From the NCBI GenBank assembly GCA_910584845.1, contig CAJUDH010000017.1, positions 1 to 64,000 of the forward strand: a DNA stretch of 64,000 nucleotides. The letters run 5' to 3'. The DNA comes from an uncultured Lachnospiraceae bacterium (lineage in GTDB: Bacteria > Bacillota > Clostridia > Lachnospirales > Lachnospiraceae). The translations under genes and the position numbers were made by a program. The notes below the pieces were generated by a model. That model had not been told where the DNA came from. It worked only from the letters and a program-made list of their open reading frames with translations, and ran no database searches. This document shows, piece by piece, positions 44,166-52,953 of the stretch (positions are counted from its first letter, which is position 1; each line of letters begins with the position of its first letter).

Positions 44166-44806
44166 ATGCTTTCCTCCTTTTCACTTAAACCAAATATCCC
44201 TTCTAAATAAAAATAGATATTTGTTAATTGTAGTATAAAATAAAGTTTTTTTAATTGCAAGTAAAAGGTAAAATTTCCTAATCTAACCACAATAGCTAGA
44301 TTATAGATTGTTTTGTAAAAGAAAAGAAGGAATAAACCCAAATCACCGCCTTTTAGTAAATAGAGGTACACAGGAAAATGGCGTATATTGCGTGCGATTT
44401 ATTTTGCCTTCTTTTTTAATTGAAAATCCGGCACTTTGGTTTGCAGCTTACTTACTTTAGATGTTTCTTTCTACCGGATGCCAAAATCATGTGTTCCGGA
44501 CCTATTGCCGAAATAGTAATGCAACAATTTTATAAATTCAAGATGCAAAAACATATATCTTATTGCACATTAAAAATGCAATAGCAACAAATTTAAGTTA
44601 TTTCACTTGGAATGAATGAGAAAATAATTTTTTAACTGCTGTAAAAAACATAACGATTAACAACACTAATTTATACATTCTATTTAGTATCTACGTTTCA
44701 CGTGAAACATAACTAAAATAGAATAACATATATTGATAAGTAATAAAATCTTATGCATAATAGGATTGTAACTGTTTTGTACATATTATACTAAAGGAGT
44801 AATGCC
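44166..44806. other. AT-rich intergenic region
   Basis: A 641-base region with no credible gene on either strand. It should hold the glucokinase promoter (minus strand) and that of the DUF554 gene. One parS-type sequence lies at 44694-44709. Confidence 0.5.
44694..44709. promoter_or_regulatory. parS site 1 (one mismatch)
   Basis: CGTTTCACGTGAAACA differs from the consensus TGTTTCACGTGAAACA only in the first base. It should be bound by the ParB encoded about 4 kb away. Confidence 0.88.
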
Positions 44807-45505
44807 ATGCCAATCGGTGTATTAATTGATTCTTCTTCTATTCTAATCGGTGGTATCATTGGGGCTATTGCGGGAAATAAAATACCGGAAAAAATTAGTA
44901 ATTCGCTTACGGGTATTTTTGGGCTTTCCGCTATAACTATGGGTATCACTTTAATTATTCAAATGGACGCGTTAACTGCAGTAGTCATGTCCCTTATTGT
45001 AGGAACCTTATTAGGAGAATGCCTTAATCTTGAAAATTCTTTAATAAGGGGGTTATCTTTTTGTGCTTCCAAGCTTCCCGGAAAGGATTTATCCAAAGAA
45101 CAAATGGATAATCTGATTAGTATGATTATTCTTTTTTGTTTTAGTGGAACCGGAATTTTTGGGTCTATTAACTCAGGAATATCCGGTGATCATACGATTT
45201 TAATTGCAAAGTCCATTATGGATTTTTTTACTGCTATTATTTTTGGCGCTATAACAGGATATTTAGTCAGTGCTATCGCAATACCTCATATAATCCTAAA
45301 TGTGTTTTTATTTTTCTTTGGTAGTTTACTTTTTCCTTTGCTTACCGATTCTATGGTACAAGATTTTAAAGCAGTGGGAGGGATTATTACTTTTGCAGTA
45401 GGATTAAAAATTTCTAAAGTACGCCATTATCAAGTATTAAACATGGTGCCTGCTTTAATTTTAGTATTTGTTTTTTCAAAACTTTGGAGTTTATTACCCT
45501 TTTAA
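44807..45505 (+). CDS. DUF554 family membrane protein
   Basis: A 232-residue protein with about six or seven hydrophobic segments. The opening GVLIDSSSILIGGIIGAIAG, MSLIVGTLLGE and the middle FCFSGTGIFGSINSGISGDH are hallmarks of DUF554, thought to be transporters of unknown substrate. AAAGGAGTAATGCC precedes the ATG. It is flanked on both sides by long gene-free DNA with parS sites. Confidence 0.88.
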   Translation: MPIGVLIDSSSILIGGIIGAIAGNKIPEKISNSLTGIFGLSAITMGITLIIQMDALTAVVMSLIVGTLLGECLNLENSLIRGLSFCASKLPGKDLSKEQMDNLISMIILFCFSGTGIFGSINSGISGDHTILIAKSIMDFFTAIIFGAITGYLVSAIAIPHIILNVFLFFFGSLLFPLLTDSMVQDFKAVGGIITFAVGLKISKVRHYQVLNMVPALILVFVFSKLWSLLPF

Positions 45506-45995
45506 CTTTGCTTATTTTTAATTTATATTATAAAATTCGTTTACCATTGTTATCCTCAGTGAATAAGAGAATATGGCTTTGCACCACAAATTCGCGATTT
45601 TGCTGCGTTACTGTTGCTTGACTTATGTCCAGTACGCTCCGCTCCAAGCCTTACAAAATAGCAAATCTGAGGCACAAAACTCCTTCAGACCCAAGTACCG
45701 GATCTTGGTAGATGGCAAGGTAACGGAAGGAGGCTTACTGAAATACGCCGGCTGACGGCATTAATATCAATGGATGTCCGCCACGTCTTATTTTCTGACT
45801 TGCCAGCCGTCAAAAACCCATACTCAAGGTTCGAAAAGCCCCTAGTTTTATAGTGTTATGATTTTGCAAGGCGCTTTAATAAAGTATACTAAACGTAAAC
45901 CATATGATAACAATGCTTCAGTATCTAAACTCTGTGGTGTAAAATTATGTGCTCCTGTCTACAAATAACTACAAATCGGAATTGAACCAATTAAA

Positions 45996-46033
45996 ATTCC
46001 CCCTAAAATATTATCCTATATTTTAGGGGGAAT
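45996..46033. terminator. Perfect 16-bp hairpin, likely terminator
   Basis: ATTCCCCCTAAAATAT (45996-46011) pairs perfectly with ATATTTTAGGGGGAAT (46018-46033), loop TATCCT. On the minus side it is followed by TTTTAATT, so it most likely ends the minus-strand par operon, though it lies about 350 bases past the last gene. Confidence 0.55.
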
Positions 46034-46060
46034 AACAATATACAACCATAATAACAACAA

Positions 46061-46076
46061 TGTTTCACGTGAAACA
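46061..46076. promoter_or_regulatory. parS site 2 (perfect)
   Basis: TGTTTCACGTGAAACA, an exact match to the consensus ParB-binding palindrome, 308 bases past the end of the minus-strand par operon. Confidence 0.93.
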
Positions 46077-46383
46077 TTTCTAACAACCTTTTCCAAAATT
46101 GTTAACATTTCACTGTCGAAACAATTTTAGAAAATTATGTTATCGTCCATATAAAATTTATAAATACAAATATATCTTAATTCCGGTACCATTTAAATTA
46201 GAAATCCTAAGTAAAAAATGCTTCAACCCTTAATTACCTGACCGGACCCAATGATTAAGCAGAAAAATAATCCGTTCAAGATATACTTCGATAGACAATA
46301 ACGCTGCCGATTTCCAAAAACGCTACATAGAGCCTGTACCCGCCTTGTCTATAAATCGATATTAATTTTCAAAACAAAATCCA

Positions 46384-48042
46384 TTAATTCATATAGATCC
46401 TTTTACTATTCGGAATCACTAAAGCATCTGTCCATAAAACTTCTGTTGATCCTTCATTACTCCCGAAATCCTGCCAATAGCAATATACTTGATTATCTTG
46501 CACCATCACAAACTTTAAAAAATCATTCCCACTGGTTTCTTTACTGGAACGGAGTTCCTTATCATCCAGATAACTCATTTGGCCATCTAACGAAATTACA
46601 GCAATTACCCCTTGCCTATTCTCCCCTTTCTCTAAGAGATAATCAGCATAAATACTTTTATTTTCTTCACAATAATACATTTGTGTAATACGCCCAGGAA
46701 ATTCAACACTTATCCTTTTTGGTTTTTCTTCACCAGTTAAAGGTTTCCTATAAATCCTGCCAAAATTTCTGGAACCTTCTTTACGGGTACATACACTGTA
46801 GTAGATCTCATTATTTGCAATGCAAAAACTATCAATAGACATTTTCTCTTCTAAAAAAATCTCCTCCATTCCATTTACTTTTTGAAATATCCCAGTCCGC
46901 CCTTCATCAATGGATTTTAATAGATAGTTCCGCCCGTCCTTTTCCCTTTCTGCAGGCATCAAGTCAACGATACAATCTCCATCCATTATATAAATCCGGT
47001 CTTCATAGAAGATATGATTATTCTCGTCTTTCTCCATAGATCTACCCAGAGAATCTTTTAAATACAATTTTCCGTCCTCCGCATAAATTTGGATTCCAGG
47101 ATATATTGTTTCAAAAGCAAGATTATCATCTAAAGTTTGAAAACCTCCAAATCTTGCAAAACAAATTTTATTGTTCCACAAACAATAATCATCTACTTCC
47201 CTGGCAATCAATTCAATTTTAGTATGGTCATTTTTGATACGGTACAAAGTATGATTTAAACTTTTTGATGTATTGAATAACATGGTATCCTTACGTTCCG
47301 GGCAAGGAAGGTAATAGGTCCAATCTCCATAAACTTGAATTTCCGGGTTTTGAAAAGATTCTTCCCCTTCTTCCAAAGGAAGGGAATATAGTACTTGTCC
47401 AATCTCTGATAAATAAACTTCCTTACCATTTAGAATAATCCGATATTCGTCGTCATTTTTTGGGACTTCTATTTTATTTAATGTTAATGACTTTAAAAAC
47501 GGTTCTTTTAGTATTTGCAATTGTTGACTTATTTTTTCCCAACCAAATATTACAATTCCAATAGCTGCTATGGATAGGGCAGTAGAAAAAAATATTCTAA
47601 CTATTGTTAAAGATAAAAAGGATTCACTTTTTTCACCTAAATTTCCTTCTATATTCAATTGATCTTTTATATCAAAGAAAATAGAAGCCTCATCTAATAT
47701 CAAGCCAGCTTTTTTTTGTAATTCATCCCCCATCCCATCTTCTTTTCTTATCTCCTTTTCCATGGCATAGGTAGCCCGTATCTTTTCAGATGGAACCTTC
47801 ATTTCATTTTCGGCTAAATAATCCGCCTTCTTCTTTAACCATTCTAAAGAATCATGAAATCCTTTCGATTGATCCATGAGGGGATAAAACTGCATATAAG
47901 TCAAAACTAATAACCTTTTTACTTTATCTACATCTGTAGTCAAATATTGTATATGCTGGCATAATTCCTTATATGTGTAAATATAAATTTCTTCAAAGAC
48001 TTCCCATTTATCTTTGTCCCTTAGATTCTTCTGCCCCTTCAT
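46384..48042 (-). CDS. Sigma-like N-terminal domain fused to a membrane-anchored propeller-like domain
   Basis: A 552-residue protein. Residues 10-85 (WEVFEEIYIYTYKELCQHIQ, then DKVKRLLVLTYMQFYPLMD) look like region 2 of an extracytoplasmic sigma factor. A linker leads to one membrane segment (IVRIFFSTALSIAAIGIVIFG, near 147-167). The C-terminal ~370 residues are repeated beta strands resembling DUF5050-type propellers and should face outward. No sigma region 4 is visible, so it is not an ordinary sigma factor. It is the distal gene of the parA-parB-DUF4446 series, 25 bases after DUF4446. Function unknown. Confidence 0.6.
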   Translation of the reverse strand: MKGQKNLRDKDKWEVFEEIYIYTYKELCQHIQYLTTDVDKVKRLLVLTYMQFYPLMDQSKGFHDSLEWLKKKADYLAENEMKVPSEKIRATYAMEKEIRKEDGMGDELQKKAGLILDEASIFFDIKDQLNIEGNLGEKSESFLSLTIVRIFFSTALSIAAIGIVIFGWEKISQQLQILKEPFLKSLTLNKIEVPKNDDEYRIILNGKEVYLSEIGQVLYSLPLEEGEESFQNPEIQVYGDWTYYLPCPERKDTMLFNTSKSLNHTLYRIKNDHTKIELIAREVDDYCLWNNKICFARFGGFQTLDDNLAFETIYPGIQIYAEDGKLYLKDSLGRSMEKDENNHIFYEDRIYIMDGDCIVDLMPAEREKDGRNYLLKSIDEGRTGIFQKVNGMEEIFLEEKMSIDSFCIANNEIYYSVCTRKEGSRNFGRIYRKPLTGEEKPKRISVEFPGRITQMYYCEENKSIYADYLLEKGENRQGVIAVISLDGQMSYLDDKELRSSKETSGNDFLKFVMVQDNQVYCYWQDFGSNEGSTEVLWTDALVIPNSKRIYMN

Positions 48043-48067
48043 ACCTGTCTTCCTCGTTTAAGTTATG

Positions 48068-48574
48068 CTATTCCCTATAGCCTAAAGCTTGTTCCAAAGC
48101 ATTTTTTTCTTCGCTTCCCAATGAGATCTCTGTCTGCCCCCGGTCTACTTCTTTTAAATAGAGGTAGCAGCCTTCCCTACTATGGACTGAATTAATAATA
48201 AAACCAGTATTGGTATAATCCAACAAAGCAAAAGCAAAGCTTAAATTCCCCCCCATACCTTTAAATGCGTTATATTTCACCATACCAAATTTTTGGAAAG
48301 ATGCCCTCATATTCTTATTGTTAATTCGAATTAAATCTTTATTTGCCCGATCCTGAGATTTTAATTCCAAAATATCTTCCATTTGATTGTAAATAATATC
48401 TTCTAATGTTTCTGCATCTTTCCCTCTCATAAAATAATCATATCTCCGATACAATTTTTTTATTTTAAAAATACAGACGATAACAACAATCAATAATATT
48501 ATCGTCAAAATTGTCTGTGCAATAATAATATAAAAAGGGTCTATACCCAAATTATTTAATATACTACCATTCAT
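48068..48574 (-). CDS. DUF4446 family protein
   Basis: A 168-residue protein with one N-terminal membrane segment (YIIIAQTILTIILLIVVIVC, about 16-38), a coiled-coil stretch, and the DUF4446 core (KFGMVKYNAFKGMGGNLSFA, then ALLDYTNTGFIINSVHSREG). DUF4446 genes commonly sit next to parB in Firmicutes, as here. The function is unknown. GACAGGAGTGGATAGTAA precedes the ATG. Confidence 0.88.
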   Translation of the reverse strand: MNGSILNNLGIDPFYIIIAQTILTIILLIVVIVCIFKIKKLYRRYDYFMRGKDAETLEDIIYNQMEDILELKSQDRANKDLIRINNKNMRASFQKFGMVKYNAFKGMGGNLSFAFALLDYTNTGFIINSVHSREGCYLYLKEVDRGQTEISLGSEEKNALEQALGYRE

Positions 48575-48637
48575 TTACTATCCACTCCTGTCCTTCGCAA
48601 TCCTAAGGATTATTGCCCATGGCTGTTAATCCTTTTC

Positions 48638-49633
48638 TTAAAGGCTTTCTTGCTGAACAGACTCAATCAGTTCAACAATCCGTTCCAGTTCTGACTCAGA
48701 ATAATATTCAATTTCAATTTTCCCTTTATTTCTATCCTTTCGATTAATATTGACTTTCGTTCCCATAATTGTTTTCATACGGTCTTCCAAACTTTTAAAA
48801 ATCAGTTCCAAAGCTTCGTCTTTATTTACTTTCTTCTCATCTTTTGGAACTTTCCCCAAAGCTTTCACTGCTTTTTCTACTTCTCTAACGCTTAAATGTT
48901 CCTCCACAATCCTTACAGCTAAAGAAAGCTGCTGTTTGGGATCCGAAATAGCCAATAAAGCTCTGGCATGGCCACTGGAAATAAGGCCATCTATTAGCAT
49001 TTGTTGCACTTCCGGCACTAAATTTAACAAACGCATACTATTCGTAATTGTTGTACGGTTTTTTGATACCCTTTCCGCAATTTCTTCCTGCTTCAGATGG
49101 AATTCCTGCATTAGCCGTTGATATGCAAGGGCTTCTTCAATCGGATTCAAATCTTCCCTTTGTACATTTTCAATTAAGGAAATTTCCACAGCTTGCTGTT
49201 GGCTATATTCCCGAATAACCACTGGCACTTCCTTTAATCCGGCCAGTTTAGCTGCCCTCCAACGGCGCTCACCGGCAATAATTTCATAATAGTCCTGTTT
49301 TTTCTGAACCAATAGTGGCTGCAATATGCCATACTGCTTAATGGACTCAGCCAATTCCTGAAGTTGTTCCTCTTTGAAATCTTTTCTTGGCTGTTCCTGA
49401 TTCGGCTCAATTTTAGAAATCTTTATTACGATTTCACCAGATTCATTAACCATTTGCTGGATAACCTGGTTTGTTTTTCTTTCTTCTGTTTTGTCAATAT
49501 TATTTTCCTCTACATTACCATTTTCTTTCTCCGCCTGTTCCGCCTTTTGTTCAGACCTTTCTTTAGCCACTTCCTGAACAATCTCTTCTCCGAAAAACGC
49601 CCCTAAACCTTTTCCCAATCCCCTTTTTGCCAT
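48638..49633 (-). CDS. parB: Chromosome-partitioning protein ParB (Spo0J)
   Basis: A 331-residue ParB. KRGLGKGLGAFFGEE at the start, the CTP-binding domain with IAGERRWRAAKLAG, the helix-turn-helix EIAERVSKNRTTITNSMRLL that reads parS, and a C-terminal dimer domain are all visible. Residues 20-60 are a Glu/Lys/Asn-rich linker. It starts two bases after parA ends, behind AGAGGAGAACGTTAA. Three parS sites lie within 4 kb either side. Confidence 0.95.
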   Translation of the reverse strand: MAKRGLGKGLGAFFGEEIVQEVAKERSEQKAEQAEKENGNVEENNIDKTEERKTNQVIQQMVNESGEIVIKISKIEPNQEQPRKDFKEEQLQELAESIKQYGILQPLLVQKKQDYYEIIAGERRWRAAKLAGLKEVPVVIREYSQQQAVEISLIENVQREDLNPIEEALAYQRLMQEFHLKQEEIAERVSKNRTTITNSMRLLNLVPEVQQMLIDGLISSGHARALLAISDPKQQLSLAVRIVEEHLSVREVEKAVKALGKVPKDEKKVNKDEALELIFKSLEDRMKTIMGTKVNINRKDRNKGKIEIEYYSESELERIVELIESVQQESL

Positions 49634-49635
49634 AT

Positions 49636-50403
49636 TTAACGTTCTCCTCTGCTAATCACTTCTGCAGCCAACATCCGGTAACTTTCAGCTCCCGCAGAAC
49701 GGGTATCATAAAGATTAATCGGCATCCCATGGCTAGGTGCTTCAGCTAATCTAACATTTCTGGGAATAATTGTCTTATAAATTGCTCGATTTAAATAGTT
49801 TTTTACATTTTCTACCACTTCTAAAGAAAGGTTTGTCCTGGCATCGTACATCGTAAATACAACACCTTCCAGTTCCAGTTTTGGGTTTAACTTCTTTTTT
49901 ACCAAATCCACCGTTTGTATAATCTGGCTTAAACCTTCCAAAGCATAATATTCACATTGGATTGGAACCAAAACGGTATTTGCTGCTGTCAACGCATTAA
50001 TAGTAAGTAAGTTTAAAGAAGGTGGGCAATCAATAATAATAAAATCATAATCCTCTTCCACCTTCTTTAATTCCTTCCGTAACATAGATTCTTTATCCGG
50101 TTCATCCAAAAGTTCAATTTCGGCTCCTGCTAAATCTACATCCGATGGAAGCACATCTAAATTCTCCTGTACCTCAGAAATAATGCATTCTTCAATACTG
50201 CATTCTTCCATTAACAGTTCATAAACCGTTTTGTCCATATAACCTTTTTCAAACCCCAAACCACTAGTGGCATTTCCCTGTGGGTCAAAATCCACAGTTA
50301 ATACCCTTTGTCCAGCTTCCGCTAAACAGGCAGATAAGTTTATAGCTGTAGTCGTTTTTCCAACACCGCCTTTTTGATTCGCAATAGCTATTATTCTTCC
50401 CAT
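49636..50403 (-). CDS. parA: Chromosome-partitioning ATPase ParA (Soj)
   Basis: A 255-residue deviant Walker-A ATPase. IANQKGGVGKTTTAINLSA (residues 7-25), DFDPQGNATSGLG, DFIIIDCPPSLNLLTINAL and PRNVRLAEAPSHGMPI are intact. The short N-terminus is typical of chromosomal Soj. It works with ParB and parS in origin segregation and can regulate DnaA. First gene of the par operon. Confidence 0.95.
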   Translation of the reverse strand: MGRIIAIANQKGGVGKTTTAINLSACLAEAGQRVLTVDFDPQGNATSGLGFEKGYMDKTVYELLMEECSIEECIISEVQENLDVLPSDVDLAGAEIELLDEPDKESMLRKELKKVEEDYDFIIIDCPPSLNLLTINALTAANTVLVPIQCEYYALEGLSQIIQTVDLVKKKLNPKLELEGVVFTMYDARTNLSLEVVENVKNYLNRAIYKTIIPRNVRLAEAPSHGMPINLYDTRSAGAESYRMLAAEVISRGER

Positions 50404-50522
50404 ATTTTACCCTTTTATTTTCGTTTATATGTAATCGAGACAAAGCCTAAACGTTACGGTTAGTTACATTTATATCATATTTTTCTCCTTTTTCCTATAT
50501 GCAAATAAAACAAATATAATAA

Positions 50523-50538
50523 TGTTTCACGTGAAACA
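50523..50538. promoter_or_regulatory. parS site 3 (perfect)
   Basis: TGTTTCACGTGAAACA, 120 bases upstream of the parA start and directly beside the U-run of the neighbouring terminator, so ParB binding here could also affect parAB transcription. Confidence 0.93.
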
Positions 50539-50608
50539 AAAAGGCAAAGGAGTTTCTGCTACAAGAGCAATCAGAAATCTTCTGCTTTTGCAGTTGAAAC
50601 CCTTCGCC
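50539..50608 (-). terminator. Terminator for the hydrolase-VOC unit
   Basis: On the minus strand GGCGAAGGGTTTC (50608-50596) can pair with GAAACTCCTTTGCC (50556-50543), one bulge, enclosing a smaller stem, and is followed by TTTTTG next to the parS site. It separates the VOC gene from parA. Confidence 0.6.
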
Positions 50609-50698
50609 ACCCGCTTTAATATATACATAGCATTTCTATGATACTATAATTCAATCGTTTCATTATGATCCAAATATTTCCGGCCTATTCCATTTTGA

Positions 50699-51064
50699 TT
50701 ATTTTGCCGGAACTACCTCTATCCAATATCCATCCGGGTCAGAAATGAAATAAATACCCATAGCCTCATTTTCAAAGCAGATTATTCCCTGTTCTTTATG
50801 TTTTTGATGAAGCGTTTCATATTCATCAGTAACAAATGCCAAATGAAACTCGCACTCTCCAAGGTTATATGGCTCTTTTCGATCCCGCAGCCAAGTCAAC
50901 TCTAAGGTAAAATCACTTTTACCATCTCCAAGATAAACCAATTTAAACGATTCATCAGAAGCCACTTTTTCTCGGACAGGTTCGAGATTTAAGGCCTCCT
51001 TATAAAATTTTAAACTTTTTTCCAAATCTAAAACATTGAAATTAAAATGGTTAAATAGAATCAT
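50699..51064 (-). CDS. VOC (glyoxalase/dioxygenase) family protein
   Basis: A 121-residue single VOC domain pair. HFNFNVLDLEKSLKFYKEAL near the start, ELTWLRDRKEPYNLG, CEFHLAFVTDEYE and the C-terminal YFISDPDGYWIEVVP hold the usual metal ligands (His near the start, Glu in the middle and end). It resembles lactoylglutathione lyase; the substrate is unproven. TTATGGAGGTAAAAAAT fixes the start at 51064. Confidence 0.85.
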   Translation of the reverse strand: MILFNHFNFNVLDLEKSLKFYKEALNLEPVREKVASDESFKLVYLGDGKSDFTLELTWLRDRKEPYNLGECEFHLAFVTDEYETLHQKHKEQGIICFENEAMGIYFISDPDGYWIEVVPAK

Positions 51065-51084
51065 ATTTTTTACCTCCATAATTA

Positions 51085-52023
51085 TTATCCGAAATAGGTT
51101 TTTATTAAATCATATAACTTTTCTGGGGCTTCCATCTGTGGTAATAATTTTGTTTTTGGTATTAAAGCAATTTCTACAGCAGAATTATAATCCTGATACT
51201 CTTTTAATTTTTCCCAAATACTTTCTGCTTTTTCTCCACCCACCAGACAAATACTATTATCAATCTTTTTTAAAGCATTAACAATATTACACTTCGTATA
51301 ATTACATTTCTGGCTGGCATAAACCGATTTTGGTGAATATCCTAAATGGGCAGACTCATAATATGCATCGATCCAGGAAGGTTCAATCAAACAAGTATCA
51401 TAAAACCACCTTTGATAAAATTCCCCTTTGATCGCCTTCTTACTGGTAGCAATATGATAAAGAAGGGTACCCAATATAGGAAAATCCACAACCATCTTAT
51501 AAAATTTAGCCCGTTTCCCTGGTATCTGGCTATATTCCAATATACTGAAAGGATTAATCAACATTAATTGGTCAAACAGGTCCGGATCATTTGCACAAGC
51601 CATTACCGGAATGGAAGCAGCCTCCCCGGAAGCAACCACATTCGTCCGATGTCCAATTTCCGACTTAATAAAATCGGATATTAACTGCACATATAAATAA
51701 TTGGTATAAGTCATATTTGGCTTTTCCGAATGTCCACACCCCATAAGGTCAACCGCATACACGGTATAGTTTTTCTGAAGGAGGGGGATCATCCGTTTCC
51801 ACTCTTCACTACAAGATACCGCATTTAAATCATGAATTAATAAAAGAGGCTTTCCAGTCCCTGACTTCGTATAATTAATATCCCCAAAACGCCATTTATA
51901 ACGGAGTGATTTTTGCAACTTGTTTTTAGAAATAGCATGAACTTTAACAAACTTATTTATAATTGCTGTAGAAACAATTGCACTAGTTGATAAAACACTT
52001 AAAGCAAATAATTTTCTTTTCAT
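51085..52023 (-). CDS. Alpha/beta-hydrolase-fold protein with an atypical active site
   Basis: A 312-residue protein with an N-terminal hydrophobic segment (LFALSVLSTSAIVSTAII) as signal anchor. KPLLLIHDLNAVSCSEEW and YAVDLMGCGHSEKP are clear alpha/beta-hydrolase motifs. The nucleophile elbow reads VVASGEAAS instead of GxSxG. Near the C-terminus, where GH-x-x-x-x-E-x-P is expected, there is PKTKLLPQMEAPEKL with no histidine. It may be a non-hydrolytic or modified member. It ends 20 bases before the VOC gene and shares its unit. Confidence 0.8.
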   Translation of the reverse strand: MKRKLFALSVLSTSAIVSTAIINKFVKVHAISKNKLQKSLRYKWRFGDINYTKSGTGKPLLLIHDLNAVSCSEEWKRMIPLLQKNYTVYAVDLMGCGHSEKPNMTYTNYLYVQLISDFIKSEIGHRTNVVASGEAASIPVMACANDPDLFDQLMLINPFSILEYSQIPGKRAKFYKMVVDFPILGTLLYHIATSKKAIKGEFYQRWFYDTCLIEPSWIDAYYESAHLGYSPKSVYASQKCNYTKCNIVNALKKIDNSICLVGGEKAESIWEKLKEYQDYNSAVEIALIPKTKLLPQMEAPEKLYDLIKTYFG

Positions 52024-52158
52024 GAATGCCTCCAGACATAATCTGAATATACCCCTTCACCCACAATCCTCATTGTTACATTTAGAATCTCCCTTTACTG
52101 TTTCGCTCCCCATAAAATAAGTATAATACAAACTTTCTTTTGTTACAATGGGAATCCT

Positions 52159-52890
52159 TCATTTTATCGGTTCTTTTAATGGGGTCCCCGCTTTTCTGGG
52201 ATATTTTTTACTGGTACTCCTCTTTTTTCCAATTACCACCAATGCACGGTTTGCCCCTGCCCCTGCCAAAGGAAAATGGATTACTTTTTCCAATTTTCCT
52301 CCCAGAACAGAAATGGCATTTTTTCCCATAGCCAATTCCTCTTCTATCTTTTCCGACTTATAGGCAATAAACTTTCCACCCACTTTCGTAAAAGGTAGAC
52401 AATACTCAGATAAAGTTGCTATATTAGAAACAGCCCGGGAAACGCAAAGGTCAAAATTCTCCCTATATGCTGCCATTCTGGCTAAATCCTCTGCCCTTCC
52501 ATGTATTGCCTCTATCCCTGCCATCCCTATATTTTCTATTACTTCATTTAGAAAAGAAACCCTTTTGTTTAAAGAATCCAATAAAATAATAGTAAGTTGA
52601 GGGAAGGCAATTTTTAATGGGATTCCCGGAAACCCTGCCCCTGTCCCGACATCAATAATATGGATTTCCCTATTTGATAAATCATCCAATGCTTTAACCA
52701 AAGAAAGGCTATCGATAAAATGTTTATCCACCACATCATTTATTTGGGTTATAGCCGTCAAATTCATGACCGTATTCCATTGTATCAGATCCTCATAATA
52801 TTGATAAAATTGGCACATCTGTTTTTCCGATAAATCAATCCCAAGTTCGGCCAAACCAAATTCCATCCGATTTAAAAAATTGTAATCCAT
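52159..52890 (-). CDS. rsmG: 16S rRNA (guanine(527)-N7)-methyltransferase
   Basis: A 243-residue RsmG (GidB). YYEDLIQWNTVMNLTAI, the SAM loop DVGTGAGFPGIPLKIAFP, the VSRAVSNIATLSEY segment and a basic C-terminus are standard. The start at 52890 has GGAGGGGAT directly before it; the frame is open 17 codons further. It lies downstream of mnmG, the usual order near oriC. Confidence 0.92.
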   Translation of the reverse strand: MDYNFLNRMEFGLAELGIDLSEKQMCQFYQYYEDLIQWNTVMNLTAITQINDVVDKHFIDSLSLVKALDDLSNREIHIIDVGTGAGFPGIPLKIAFPQLTIILLDSLNKRVSFLNEVIENIGMAGIEAIHGRAEDLARMAAYRENFDLCVSRAVSNIATLSEYCLPFTKVGGKFIAYKSEKIEEELAMGKNAISVLGGKLEKVIHFPLAGAGANRALVVIGKKRSTSKKYPRKAGTPLKEPIK

Positions 52891-52953
52891 ATCCCCTCCA
52901 TAGCGGCAATATTCATGTGTCAGAAAAGGATTTTCAAACACAAGCCAATCTGT

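Larger units (their letters stand above)
45506..46383. other. Long non-coding region in the par locus
   Basis: An 878-base gap. It has a parS site (46061-46076), a strong hairpin (45996-46033), and at 45570-45860 a sequence of different, more balanced composition with a 60-codon open frame that lacks a ribosome site. That part resembles a dispersed intergenic repeat or decayed gene, but I see only one copy here. The rest is AT-rich without features. Confidence 0.4.

Noticed and set aside
45573..45755. 60-codon frame in the par intergenic region
   Set aside because: No ribosome site; the surrounding block looks like a repeat or decayed sequence.
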